In this document: in pieces, positions 52,349 through 62,987 of the stretch | How the letters are laid out: every line of letters starts with the position of its first letter | Numbering within the stretch: position 1 is the stretch's first letter | NCBI GenBank assembly: GCA_016906335.1 | Contig: JADEYG010000001.1 | Coordinates: 62,001-126,000 of the forward strand | Direction: 5' to 3' | DNA: 64,000 bases | From: Novakomyces olei | Lineage: Eukaryota > Ascomycota > Novakomycetes > Novakomycetales > Novakomycetaceae | Notes under the pieces: model-generated | Database searches by the model: none | The model's input: only the letters and a program-made list of their open reading frames with translations | Told to the model about the DNA's origin: nothing | Program-made: the position numbers and the translations under genes

Positions 52349-52570
52349 CTAGCGGTCTTTCGAGCCAAGGTCTTTTTTTACCGCTGGTAGTTCGATCTCG
52401 CGGGGTAAAAATTGCCTTTCCAGACTGTAAAGCGTTTGCTTTTTGTTTACAAGCCGTTGCCTATAATTAGTACCAATATCACAACGATATGCAGAATAAG
52501 TGATATAGCTGATAACAATACAATAAATAAATAGTTCAATAAATAAAAAATAGATAAATAAATAAATAAA

Positions 52571-52601
<31 letters not shown>

Positions 52602-53598
52602 AAATAAATAAATAATAAATAAAAATAAATAAATAAACCTACCGTCGAAGCAATTGCTGTACATCTACTGCTTCGATAGTTTTCCGGCCAGCGTGTTCAG
52701 CATAAGCGGCCATATCATTTGAAATTTGTGCAAAGAATTGATTTGTTGCATGCTCTATCGGCTCAATACATTCGCCTGCCAATTTACGAGGCCCAAGAGC
52801 TCCAGAAAGCCGCTTTATGAAGGCCCGTGGTAATAATGGAACTTCTCGTCCAAGAGCAGAAACACTGTGTATTGTTAGTGTTGTATACTTAAATAACAAG
52901 ACTTGCAGTTTTTTTCGCGCAATGCGAGGTCTCCGAGGCCGTTCCTCAATTGTCGGTATGTTTGCTATGTCGTCATTATTGAAAGAAATATTAAAGTGAA
53001 CCGTTTCTTCTTCAGCTTGTCCTACAGCTTCATCCGCTAGCGTGTAATCCAAACTTCCGGGACTCAAAGGGCCCCCGTCAAGTGCTTGTACTGCCAGTGG
53101 GCCAGTGTCTCCTAGACTAAAGTCGGCCGCACTAATAGAAGAGCGCCGCCTGAATGATAATCGGTCCCGTGTTCGTATTGCTTGTTCAATAGACGCCGCT
53201 GTGCCGCCATCTTCAGCATCTTGGATCCTTGACGTAAATATTTCGGAATTTGCATCGCCAAAGTCTGTACTAATATTCATCTCATAGTCCTTATCGTCGT
53301 AATTTAAATCGTGATTTTCGTTCTTTTCACCTGTCTCGTTTGTCTGCTGATCCTCCGTGTCGCGCACGTCCATCGTTGCACGATTGCCACCGTCTAATAT
53401 TGGGCCGATTTCTTTTTCTCCTCCTTCTTTCTCTCCTTCAGTCGGTTCGTAAGCTGCTTCATTGTCGTGCTCAGCGGCTCTCACCGTTTCCTGCCTCTCC
53501 CGCTGTTCTCGTAAAAGAGCACGTGACAAGTTACGCAGCAGATCACGAGCCGGTTCATGGCCGTTTACGCGTGCAGCCGACCGGCGTCGCACGCTCAT
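52349..53598 (-). CDS. CENPT: Inner kinetochore protein CENP-T (Cnp20/Cnn1), histone fold
   Basis: CENP-T pairs with CENP-W through its histone fold and links centromeric chromatin to the Ndc80 complex by its N-terminal tail. Two exons, 53598-52643 and 52460-52349, give 355 aa. The last exon is small. Splicing CGACG|GTAGGTT to TACTAATTATAG gives VDVQQLLRR|QRLVNKKQTLYSLERQFLPREIE, the conserved CENP-T C-terminus. Without splicing, the frame stops at once. The histone fold covers about residues 245-325 (PRAFIKRLSGALGPRKL, ATNQFFAQISNDMAAYAEHAGRK in parts). The long acidic N-terminal tail is typical; no clear Ndc80-binding helix was assigned. The 182-nt intron is filled with degenerate AAAT repeats. 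Confidence 0.9.
52512..52636 (-). repeat. Degenerate (AAAT)n in the CENP-T intron
   Basis: AAAT/AATAA repeats with several interruptions, wholly inside the inferred intron 52461-52642, TTTA on the sense strand. Confidence 0.9.
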
Positions 53599-55542
53599 TG
53601 GTGTATTTACGCGTTGCCGTTGTTTTTCTAGTGCGCGCGCGGTATGCGGCGTTTGCCGTGCCGGTGTGGCCGTCGTGCGCGGTGTATGTGGGATTCTGAC
53701 AGCGACGCGCCGACTTTCCAGCGCTCCAGTGAGGCTTTGTAGCTATCACAACACGCGTTAACCCTAAACAACAAACTAGATTGATTTTGCATTTTATACC
53801 TCATTATGGGGGGTTCGCGGTCCCCTTGCAGATCGTGTTAAAAACGCGTCATCTGTGTCCGTACTCTGTATTCGCACGGGCGTAGAAGGCTGCGACGCGG
53901 ATTTCCGCAGAGAGATTCGTGATCCGGGGATCATGTTTGTCTCATGCGACCCGTCTTTGCGATTAGATTATTATTATTATTATCATTATCATTATTATTA
54001 TTGTCGTTGATGTGGCTTCTATATCTTACATATTACAAGTAAATTTATCCATACAATATGCTTGGGCCTGAGTCAATTACTAGTCAATAGAGGATTACTT
54101 GTTGCCGGAGCCGTTATAGGCTTGCTTGATATAGAGGACGCGATGATCTCCTTACTTCTGATAATTCGTATCAATGATACTCGCGGCATTGCAGTCTCGA
54201 TCATGATTAGCATCACAGACGCAAATACGAGGTGGCAAACATTTTAGAATTGGATATAGAAATATGATGCCCGAGCTGCAAATAAATTTATTTTAGTCTT
54301 ATGATGCGGGCATGATCTAATCTAATCTAATCTAATCATAGCGTTGATTTGTCACACGTCTCTTTCGAATCAAGAGCCAAAGCATTGTATCCTTTTAGAG
54401 TGCAGCCGTCGTCCAGCCAAAATTTAATTTCTAGCAAGAGCGGCTATAGCAGGAGTAAGGCGGCTTTTCATATTAGCTTCATTTCAATCTTATTTTTAGC
54501 ACAAACGGCATCTGCGTCCTTAAAGGATTATTTTCCGGGAGGAAGCTATAGTCCTACCTCAGCCGACATTGCTCAACGAACTTTGACTGCGTTGATCAGG
54601 CTCTTTTGTATCCATGGCCATAGTCGCTAACGCTTGTAGCAAATTACAATTAGCATTTTACTGTCCGACGCTAATATAAAAAGACATAAACCTAAATTAA
54701 TAGCTCAAAGATCGACCCCTCCTTAAGGCGACACAAAGAATTTTGTCATCAGCAGCGATATCTGCGTCTTCCCCTAATCTCACACAGTTGTCTCAATTCA
54801 AAAAATGCCTCCCTGAGACAATATTTTCTCAAAATATTTTTTGCTTCGCATCCACAAGCAAAGTACTATATGTAAAGTCCGTGTCAATTTAACTTAACTT
54901 GAATTAATGGGATTTGGCCTTTTTGAGTTAAACATATACGCATTTTTTTAAGCCTACGGTAAAGAGAAAAGGTTTTCCTCAATATAGAATATATTATTCA
55001 GTCTATTGTAGAACACCGTGGCATTTGATTTAGGAAAAACGCCCTATCATTTTCAGCCTCCCTTACGGCAGCAATGCAAGCACAGCGCGCAGCTTAATCG
55101 TAGTTTATGCGCTATTCGAATGATGAATTTTAAACAGTAGAAATGGAACCGATTAGCTGTGGACCAAGATATCGTAGCTAGTCTTCTATTATATACCGTT
55201 GAGTCCAGATATCTGGGGCCCAATCCTAGTGCCGAGGACGATAAAGCGTCATTTAATTTTATTTACTCGCTCTATAGTATTAAGAATTTTTCATTACTTA
55301 TTTCGGTTTTATAATTAAATTGGACACTTCTGTCCCGGGCTTCGCGCGAAGCCCTACGTGGGCTGTTCCCGCTTTAGGGTAGGGCGACTGAAATTGCTTA
55401 TCTTGGCAAGTTTTTGCTCATATGCTTGGGTTTTGTATACGTGCAATAGATCAAGCTTGTTTGTCTACAATGTTGTATGTACGTATTTGGCATTGTATAT
55501 TATTATACATCATCGCTACTGTATTTGACATCACATTTGTAT
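53599..55542. other. Long spacer between CENP-T and the oxygenase
   Basis: About 1.9 kb without a supported gene. The open frame at 54349-54630 lacks an ATG at its start and any recognisable domain. The spacer contains a (TCTAA)n run at about 54315-54339 and GTTAACCCTAAAC at 53758-53770. It also contains a perfect GC-rich palindrome at 55337-55354, listed separately. The CENP-T promoter is at the left. Confidence 0.45.
55337..55354. repeat. Perfect 18-bp palindrome with TCGCGCGA core
   Basis: GGGCTTCGCGCGAAGCCC is identical to its reverse complement. It stands out in AT-rich DNA about 190 bp beyond the oxygenase stop. It shares the TCGCGCGA core with the near-palindrome in the oxygenase promoter. 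Confidence 0.85.
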
Positions 55543-56490
55543 TTAAATCATTTTTTTGGCAGCAAAATTTCGTTCCATAGCAGATAATATGTACTCCTCT
55601 GCTGTTATTGGCTCGTACTTTTTGAGAGGTCCCTGAACAATGCACGGCTTGTTTGCTTGATTAAAGTATGCGATAGAGTACCTCGCCTTTTGCGACTCGT
55701 CCAGACCAGGTGCTCTTACTCGGTGAAAATTACTCTTGAATCTGTCGTCAGACCATGCCATGAGCATGTCGCCAATGTTGACAACAACAGCACCAGTAGT
55801 AGCAGGCACAGGTGTCCAGTAATCGCCTCGCCCAAACGACGTATGCGCGTCACGGCCGGGGCACACTTCAAGACCAGATTCGCCAGAGCGCTGAAACAGC
55901 AATGTTAGAGTATCGAAATCAGTATGTGCGCCTGCCCTCCAATATCCTTCCGGCAATTTTGTGCCTGTGATATCGTGGTAGTGCAACAACCGCAGTGTAG
56001 TCTGAGCACTGGGTTTCTCGATTTCATGGGCCTTTGTGAAGAAATCAGCGGAGAATCCGAGAGACTCGGCAAAGCAAGACAAGACATCCATGCTCAGCTT
56101 TTGGCAATCTTTCATGAATTCCGATGTATAATCAGTAAACTCTGTGTTTCCCTTTGGCCAATTCTCTTGGCGGCGATGATATTGCAATTGAAGACTCTCC
56201 TTTTGATCCGGTGTCCCAGTAGAAGGTCTCACCTGGGACAATTTTTCCCATCCTGTATTTTCCTGTTTGACAAATTTTGAACGTGCTTTCACCTCATCTG
56301 GCTGTGCAAAAAACGCGGCACTATAGCCAAACATTTTTTCAATAGACTCCTTACTCGGTGTCTCTTGATCAACAATAATGAAGAACCCCATCGTTTCCGC
56401 CGCGTGAGTCAATTGCTCTGCTATCTCCTTGCGTCTGCTGCTGTAATCGCGCAGACTAATAACTGGCACTTTTCTTTCCATGGAAGGCAT
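55543..56490 (-). CDS. 2-oxoglutarate/Fe(II)-dependent oxygenase, isopenicillin-N-synthase-like
   Basis: Single exon of 315 aa, the normal length for the family. The N-terminal DIOX_N part starts VPVISLRDYSSRRKEIAEQL and includes MGFFIIVDQ. The Fe(II) ligands are His189 and Asp191 (AHTDFDTLTLL) and His256 (NFHRVRAP). The 2-oxoglutarate pair is Arg270 and Ser272 (RYSIAYF). NIGDMLMAWSDDRFKSNFHRV is typical of fungal DIOX proteins. The substrate is unknown; relatives hydroxylate or desaturate small molecules and some sit in secondary-metabolite clusters. It is divergent from a Zn2Cys6 regulator gene, 270 bp away, which may control it. All catalytic residues are present. The start is the first ATG of the frame. 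Confidence 0.9.
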   Translation of the reverse strand: MPSMERKVPVISLRDYSSRRKEIAEQLTHAAETMGFFIIVDQETPSKESIEKMFGYSAAFFAQPDEVKARSKFVKQENTGWEKLSQVRPSTGTPDQKESLQLQYHRRQENWPKGNTEFTDYTSEFMKDCQKLSMDVLSCFAESLGFSADFFTKAHEIEKPSAQTTLRLLHYHDITGTKLPEGYWRAGAHTDFDTLTLLFQRSGESGLEVCPGRDAHTSFGRGDYWTPVPATTGAVVVNIGDMLMAWSDDRFKSNFHRVRAPGLDESQKARYSIAYFNQANKPCIVQGPLKKYEPITAEEYILSAMERNFAAKKMI

Positions 56491-56760
56491 GCTGCTAGTA
56501 TCTCTGTCGGCTCGAGTAAATTTCGGGCCATGTCAAAGACGCCGCTGGTTAAATAGAGAAACATTCGGGGCTCGCGCGAGGCCCGAAGTCATAAAGCGTG
56601 TACCAATCAATTAGTACCAATTAAAGTAGTGAGCAGCAGTATTTACAGACATATTAGGAAATATATAAATTATATGAAATATATAATTAATATACAATTA
56701 CAATTAATATATAATTAATGTATTATAGTTGCCAACTGTTTCGAGATTCTTATTCTCGGG
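56491..56760. promoter_or_regulatory. Shared divergent promoter with GC-rich near-palindrome
   Basis: 270-bp region between the oxygenase and Zn2Cys6 regulator. At 56564-56587 is a 24-bp inverted repeat with 11 of 12 positions paired, starting TTCGGG and ending CCCGAA around a TCGCGCGA core. It contains CGG and CCG half-sites of the type bound by Zn2Cys6 dimers. The regulator-proximal half is very AT-rich (TATATAATTAATATAC repeats). The regulatory role is inference. Confidence 0.5.
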
Positions 56761-58699
56761 ATGTCAACGACGGCAGTCTCAAAACAATTAGCGGCCGCCT
56801 GCCAAAGGTGTAAGAGCCGTCGGACAAAGTGCGATCGGGTATTGCCCGTATGCGGTGCCTGCGCCAAAGCGGGGACAGAATGTCTTTCTGCCGATACAGG
56901 CGGTGAGCGGGTGCTGCCAAGAAGGTACGCAGGTCTGAGGAAGGATATTTTGTTGATTATATAGTTATGTGCGCCAGCTGGAGGATCGCGTTGCTCTTTT
57001 GGAAATTTCATTAGCAAATCATGGAATTGATATAGAGCAAATAGAAACGTCTACGAAAAGCAATGTTACAAAAAGCAATGGCACAGGAATCGCTGTTAAT
57101 TCTCCGTCCAAACGAAGGCGCTATGGAGAAAGCCAATTGGCAGACTCATTAGGGCTCGCTGTTTGCACTTCATCCTTCCAGGCGCCCTTTATTGGCACAA
57201 GCTCAGGCATTTCGTTTGCCAAAGGCATCCTCGATGCTACTACGAACCAGCGTCAAATTCGGCACTCGTCAGCGAGTATGCCTACAACAGTACCTGCCGA
57301 CTATGGAGCTGTCAGCCATTCAGCACAAGCTGCCGGTTTGCCAGCGCAAGAGACGGCGCAGCACCTGGTGCAGACGTACTTTGCTCAAAGCGGCTCCCAG
57401 CACCCAGTATTTCATCGGCCTCACTTTGAGCAAATGTTCTCGACGTACCTACTGGATCCAGAGTGCGGTGGTTCCGCCCAGTTTTTTGTCTTTATGGTCT
57501 TTGCCATTGCGTCCGCGTGCCTTCAGCAGGCGGATACACCCCAAAAGTACTATCAGACAGCTGTCGGGGCACTTGATTGCGTTATGGAAGCGCCTTCAAA
57601 GCTGGAAACGCTGCAAGGGCTCGTGCTTCTCGGTGCTTTTTCCCTTATGCGTGCGGTAGCACCGGGCCCGTGGTACATTGTGGGGATCGCCTTACGCCTG
57701 TGTGTTGATCTCGGCTTGCACAGCGAGTCGGCACTGCCGGACATGAGCGCAATTGAATTGGATTTGCGGCGAAAGCTAATGTGGACCACTTATTCGTTGG
57801 ATAGACAGATTTGTGTTTACCTTGGAAGGCCTTTTGGTATCGCAGACAATGATGTTAATGCGCAGTTGCCGTCGCTCTGGGCTGATTCTGCGTTGAGTAC
57901 CGGGACGCCAGACCTTGTCATCAGTTCACAAAAACTGCTCCTTCGCCGATGGATCGAGATACGGCAGATGCAGTCCGAGATTCAGTCTGTCTTGTACGCT
58001 GCCAGGCTGCTTCCCCGCGAGTTTGCAACTTTGCAAGAGTGGCAAATCGATGTTGACGGGAAGCTAGAGGCATGGTACAAGAGCATACCAAGCGCGTCCG
58101 ACGAAGGCTGCATGGACTCGTTTAATCGAGATTATATTGACTTGAACTATAACCAGACCAAGCTGCTTTTGTACGGTCTTTCGCCAGCAATACCCACGCC
58201 ACTCACTCCGCAAGGGCACATTGAGGTCGCAAAGTCGAGCTCGGCAATCGTCCAAATATACCGTAGACTGAACCGGGAAAGCTCCGTAAATTACGTATGG
58301 TTGGCCGTGCACAATATCTTTATGGCAGGAATGTCGTTTCTTTACGCAGTCTGGCATTGCCGCGACGTACGGGACCTTTTTCCTATAGACGAAGTCGAGC
58401 TCACTTGCATGAGCTGCGCTCATGTCATCAAGTGTCTTGAGCCGTACAGCTCATCTGCGCTGAGCAGCAAAAAGTGCTTTGAAGGTCTCGCAGACGTCAC
58501 TATTAAATACTGCCAGAGCGCACGTGTGGACGAGGCGTCCATTCCTGCGTTTGGATCGCCCCATCTACACTCAAGCGTGGATGATATTACCGATCTGTCG
58601 GCCAAAGAATTTTGTAAATTAATAAACCAAGATTCCGCCGAGCAAATTTGGTACGAGTTCTTTGCCTCAAAGGATGGGCTCGTACCCGGCCAGAATTAG
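56761..58699 (+). CDS. Zn2Cys6 transcription factor with fungal_trans domain
   Basis: Two exons, 56761-56924 and 56965-58699, encode 632 aa. The intron is 40 nt; joining gives ERVLPRS|YVRQLEDRVALLE, the usual linker and short coiled coil after the cluster. The zinc cluster is C14-x2-C17-x6-C24-x6-C31-x2-C34-x6-C41, complete, with the basic RRTKCDR loop. The fungal_trans region spans about residues 195-450. It contains YFAQSGSQHPVFHRPHF, LQGLVLLGAFSLMRA, GIALRLCVDLGLH, RRKLMWTTYSLDRQICVYLGRP and DNDVNAQLPS. Probably a nuclear pathway-specific regulator. The divergent oxygenase, sharing a 270-bp promoter, is the obvious candidate target. Confidence 0.92.
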
Positions 58700-59596
58700 C
58701 TGCTGCTGAGGAGCGTTTTGCTCCATGTTGGCAGCGGAAACTTTCCGTGCTCCCTAATGTGAAAATGTAAGCGTTCTCCTGGAAGATGCCTGAAGCTGAA
58801 CGTGGGCCAATAATGCTCTTTTCTTTTCTTAATCGCAACGACGGGGACGCTTGCTTGGCTCTAGTTACCAAGCAGTTTCAGCGGGCTACTACACAGCTTA
58901 ATAAGCGCTAGACCTGTCGGGCATTGGAGGGGCCTAGCCTTATCTCATTGAACGGCAATGCTCGCGGGAGCTGCTTCGATTGGCTCATTGTCGGCTGGGA
59001 GATGTGCACGTTTGGCTCAGACTATCGTGTCATACTATGGTGCACGGCAAAGCAAAATTACATTTAATGAGCTTGCGCTACCCTTTCTGTCCCGTACAAG
59101 AAGCCAGTACAAGATGCGCTCCACGCTGAGGCTACAATGCTCAATTGCTTGTGTGCACGCACCGTATGAAGGTGCATCATTTGCTTCTAATGTACGGTAA
59201 TAACCGGCAAGCGTATACAGGAATTTCAATCGGGCACGTTGCAAGAGACGCAACGTTTTGCAAAGGCAATTCATTTGCAAAGGCAATTGATTTGCAAAGG
59301 CAATTCATTTGCAAAGGCAATTGATTTGCAAAGGCAATTGATTTGCAAAGGCAATTCATTTGCAAAGGCAATTCATTTGCAAAGGCAATTCATTTGCAAA
59401 GGCAATTCATTTGCAAAGGCAATTCATTTGCAAAGACAATTAATTTGTAAAGGCAATTGATTTGCAAAGGCAATTGATTTGCAAAGGCAATTAATTGTAG
59501 CACTGGTAAAATAACTAAAATAACTATACAGAAAGCAATTCTAAACCGCGCCAATAATACTTTATAAACTAAATGCACATGCAACTTTACCCCCAA
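58700..59596. other. Convergent spacer with minisatellite
   Basis: 3' flanks of the Zn2Cys6 regulator and the alpha/beta hydrolase. No supported gene. A 15-bp minisatellite lies at 59255-59492. Confidence 0.5.
59255..59492. repeat. 15-bp TTTGCAAAGGCAATT minisatellite
   Basis: About 15 copies of GCAAAGGCAATTSATTT, mostly spaced 15 bp. The base after CAATT alternates between C and G. There are no unique spacers, so it is a tandem repeat, not a CRISPR array. Confidence 0.93.
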
Positions 59597-60616
59597 TTAA
59601 TCCATTTCTGCAGAGCGCACTCGAGCAACAATCTCATTGTTCAACTCGTCCGCTGCCTCAAACGGCAGCGCATGCCCCTTGTCCGCGTACACGTGCAAAC
59701 GCACTTTCCCCTCCGCCGCATACTCTGGGTGCGCCTCTGTCATTGCATCGTAAATTTCGTGCGAGCTTGTAGCCGGCACAACGTGGTCCGCGTCCCCCGT
59801 GTATATATCCACCAGCCTGCACTCCCTCCCTATCCGCTCAAGCGCAAGTTTGCCCACGTTATGGTAAGCACAGGCGAGCAGCGAGTTCCAGGACACGAGC
59901 AGCGGGGCTGCCGGGATAAGCGCAAGCCGCTTCTGCATCTGTGCGTAGATCCGATCGTAATTGCTTTTGTATTCAGGAAACTTTTCATTGTGCGCAAACA
60001 GCCATTGCGATGGAGCACAGATTGTGGCAATGACGTCAGTCACTTGGCTATCGAGGCCCCCTTTTGGCCGCAGCATACTCCACAGCCGCGCTACACGCTG
60101 TTGCCAGGGCAACGGCTCCTGGCGGAGTCGAGCGCACGTGGAGACTAGCTGCAGTGCTCCGATCCTCGGGCCGATCAGTTTGGCCTAAATCCGTTAGCTT
60201 TGTGCCGGAGAAAAGCCGCCTACCAACTCGAGCGCGATCATTCCGCCCATAGACACGCCCACGACATGCACTCGGCCCGTGGACCAGTCGACGTGGCGCA
60301 AAAGCTCTAGAGTGTCCTGTGCAAACAGACTCGTAGAGAATCGGTGGCGGAGCGACTTGTCTGAAAGGCCGAAGCCTCTATTGTCAAAGATCAGACACTG
60401 CATTCCCTCAGCCACAAGACGCTGGACCTGAGCGCTCCACGCGTACATGCTCGCGCTCACTCCCATGATAAACAAAACGCGGGGTCGGCCACGGCCATGT
60501 ATTTCATAGTACAGGCGTGTGCCATTCACGGCGGCCAGGCCGCTCTCGACCGGGACCAGACCTATAAGCTGCGATGTAATGTACGCCTGCCGATCTGTAT
60601 CTGACGTCTCGGCCAT
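59597..60616 (-). CDS. Alpha/beta hydrolase fold protein
   Basis: Two exons, 60616-60224 and 60184-59597, encode 326 aa. The intron is only 39 nt (GTAGGCGG..GCTAACGGATTTAG). Splicing gives MIALEL|AKLIGPRIGALQLVST. The oxyanion region is LFIMGVSASMYAW. IFDNRGFGLSD and the nucleophile elbow GVSMGG (Ser122) follow. The acid is probably the Asp in YTGDADHVVP, and the base His in ADKGHALPFE. The proteins most like it are fungal epoxide-hydrolase- or esterase-like hydrolases of unknown substrate. No signal peptide or membrane segment is seen, so it is probably cytosolic. Confidence 0.87.
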
Positions 60617-61151
60617 CTGCGCTGTGGTTAGGAAACAGGCTCTTGCTTAACAGGCCATTTTTTAATTAATTAATCAATCATCGATTATCAATTGATCAAT
60701 CAATCAATCAATTTATTAATTTATTTATTTATTAAGTGATTAATTGTTTTAATTATTGCTTATCGCGTTTAATATGATGTTTGTTTGCTCTGTCTCTGCC
60801 TCCTATTACGCACAGTATATACGATTTGGTCTATTGTTCTGACGGGATTCTTTCTGCGATTTTGCCACTTAGATATTGTGACGGCAGCACGCGATGCAAG
60901 TAATACATCTGCAGATATACATACACTTTCGTGTTTTCTACGTACAGTAGTGTCACATACAGTTTTATTACATACAGTATGGTCACAGTATTGTCGCATA
61001 CAGTATGTCACATAGATACTCGTGTCATATGTTAAAACTAAATCTTAGGGTTGGGCCCTAGTGTAGGACTGCTTATTGTGCACACAACACCAAAATCCTG
61101 TAAACACAACGATTCCAATCAGTACCATTCATCTTGTTACTGTAGGTCAAT
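60617..61151. other. Divergent promoter of the hydrolase and RPS4
   Basis: Contains (ATCA)n and TTTA repeats at 60662-60735 and ACATACAGTATGTCACA-like imperfect repeats at 60940-61015. A HomolE-like AACCCTAAG (as CTTAGGGTT) is at 61045-61053. No gene seen. Confidence 0.5.
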
Positions 61152-61940
61152 ATGCCGCGAGGACCAAAGAAGCATTTGAAGCGTTTGGCGGCTCCACACG
61201 GATGGATGCTGGACAAATTGTCCGGCACCTACGCCCCAAAGCCCTCGCCTGGTCCGCACAAGGGCCGCGAGTGCCTTCCCTTGGTTATCTTTTTGCGCAA
61301 TCGTCTCAAGTACGCGCTCAACGGCCGTGAAGTCAAGCAGATCCTGATGCAGCGCCTCGTCAAGGTGGACAACAAAGTACGCACTGATACAACTTATCCT
61401 GCCGGATTCCAGGATGTCATCTCTATTCCCACGACTGGCGAGAACTTTCGCCTTGTGTACGACACAAAAGGCCGTTTCACTATTCACCGCATCACTGCTG
61501 AGGAGGCCACCTACAAGTTGCTCAAAGTGAAAAAGTGCCAACTTGGCGCTAAGGGTGTTCCTTTCTTGGTCACCCACGATGGCCGCACCTTGCGCTACCC
61601 TGATCCTTCGATCAAAGTTCACGATACAGTAAAGTTCAACTTGGAGACGGGAAAGATTGAGGACTTTGTAAAGTTCGATATCGGCAACGTCGTTATGGTC
61701 ACTGGCGGTAACTCGATTGGCCGCGTCGGTGTCATCACACACCGTGAGCGCCATGAAGGCTCATTTGATATTATCCATGTCAAAGACGCCCTTGACCGCA
61801 CTTTTGCTACCCGTATGAGCAATGTGTTTGTCATCGGCAAGGGCGCCAAGACCTGGGTCTCTCTGCCAAAGGGCAAGGGTATTGCTCTTTCTATTGGTGA
61901 AGAGCGTGATCGCCGCCGTGCTCTGCAAGAGCGTGCGTAG
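61152..61940 (+). CDS. RPS4: 40S ribosomal protein S4 (eS4)
   Basis: Structural protein of the small ribosomal subunit. Single coding exon, 262 aa, the standard length. It begins [21 protein letters not shown]. The S4-like RNA-binding region is [19 protein letters not shown]. The central eS4 domain has [18 protein letters not shown], and the KOW-like part [18 protein letters not shown]. It ends [14 protein letters not shown]. Residue 2 is Pro where many fungi have Ala or Gly. No coding intron, unlike many fungal RPS4 genes. A pyrimidine-rich TTGTTACTGTAG just before the ATG could end a 5'-UTR intron, which I could not confirm. Confidence 0.97.
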   Translation: MPRGPKKHLKRLAAPHGWMLDKLSGTYAPKPSPGPHKGRECLPLVIFLRNRLKYALNGREVKQILMQRLVKVDNKVRTDTTYPAGFQDVISIPTTGENFRLVYDTKGRFTIHRITAEEATYKLLKVKKCQLGAKGVPFLVTHDGRTLRYPDPSIKVHDTVKFNLETGKIEDFVKFDIGNVVMVTGGNSIGRVGVITHRERHEGSFDIIHVKDALDRTFATRMSNVFVIGKGAKTWVSLPKGKGIALSIGEERDRRRALQERA

Positions 61941-62522
61941 ATTGCTTTGCTATCATAATGCATTGATATTGAAGATTGTAATTGCATGTCCTTTTGCTAT
62001 TGTAAAGTAGAATTAATAGTAGAGTCGAATGGGCCTTGAGCTGTCGCGCAAAACGTAATAAGCACGAGCATCTTGTGCTGCGCTCGTGCTCGTCGTTTCT
62101 ATCAAGTATATCGCCTCTATATTACACTGCTTTTACCCGTATTCTATTAGAGCACAAATTGATTTAGACGAAGCGCTGTATACATTAAAAGCGCGAGGGA
62201 GTCCCACACTCAAGTAATCTATACGTCCGAGGTCTATGTAACATAAAAGTCAAATATAGCAAAAAAAATTGTACACAGGTTTAGGTTAGGGTGTGACTGC
62301 TTTCATACAAGTCTTGTGCAGTGCTGTAAACAGACGAGTGTAAACGGCTTTTGAATCCCTAATTACCGACGTTCACAAATCTTAAGGTAAGGGACACTCT
62401 TATGGCCGTCAAATAGTGTTTGCTACAGCATAAACGGCGTACAGTCGATTGCTGTATAGCAGCACGAGTTTTGCGCCAATGGAACTTGCTGTATGAACAC
62501 AGACTGACCGCTCTTAGTGAAA
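61941..62522. other. RPS4-RPS22 spacer
   Basis: RPS4 3' flank and the RPS22 promoter. The promoter has a HomolE/HomolD-like pair at 62283-62299. No gene seen. Confidence 0.5.
62283..62299 (+). promoter_or_regulatory. HomolE/HomolD-like ribosomal-protein promoter element
   Basis: AGGTTAGGGT (inverse of ACCCTAACCT, HomolE-like) is directly followed by TGTGACTG, the inverted form of the HomolD box CAGTCACA. It lies about 225 bp upstream of the RPS22 ATG. In fission yeast HomolD replaces TATA in ribosomal-protein promoters. Confidence 0.65.
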
Positions 62523-62987
62523 ATGGTGCGCCAATCAGTCTTGAACGATGCGCTCAACAACATTGTTAACGCCGAAAAACGTGGCCGCCGTCAGGTGTTG
62601 ATCCGACCATCGTCCAAGGTCATTGTCAAGTTCTTGACTGTTATGCAGCAGCACGGTAAGTCTTGACTTTTTCTTATTTCGTGGTCCAATGGACCAGTCT
62701 TTATGTTTTTCTAATACTTACAAATAGGATACATTGATGAGTTTGAGGAAGTAGACGATCACCGTTCCGGAAAGATTGTCATTCACCTTAACGGACGTTT
62801 GAACAAATGCGGTGTCATCTCACCGCGTTTCAACGTCCGCTTAAATGAGCTGGAAAAGTGGGTCTCTCAGCTCCTGCCGTCGCGTCAGTTTGGCTACGTC
62901 GTGTTGACCACGTCCGCTGGCATCATGGACCATGAGACTGCTCGCCGGAAGCATGCTGGTGGTAAAATCCTCGGATTTTTCTACTAG
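62523..62987 (+). CDS. RPS22: 40S ribosomal protein S22/S15a (uS8)
   Basis: Small-subunit ribosomal protein. Two exons, 62523-62655 and 62728-62987, give exactly 130 aa, the family length. The donor is CACG|GTAAGTC and the acceptor CAAATAG with a CTAATACTTAC branch region. The junction codon encodes Gly in MQQHGYIDEFE. It starts [21 protein letters not shown] and ends GKILGFFY, both typical. The intron is 72 nt. Confidence 0.97.

Noticed and set aside
53804-53830. Possible tRNA T-arm (GGGGGTTCGCGGTCCCC)
   Set aside because: The loop lacks the conserved A of TTCRA, and no acceptor, D or anticodon arm fits upstream.
54349-54630. 93-codon open frame upstream of CENP-T
   Set aside because: Starts with TTG rather than ATG and shows no domain; probably chance.
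59255-59492. Possible CRISPR-like array
   Set aside because: Units are contiguous 15-bp tandem repeats without unique spacers, in eukaryotic DNA.
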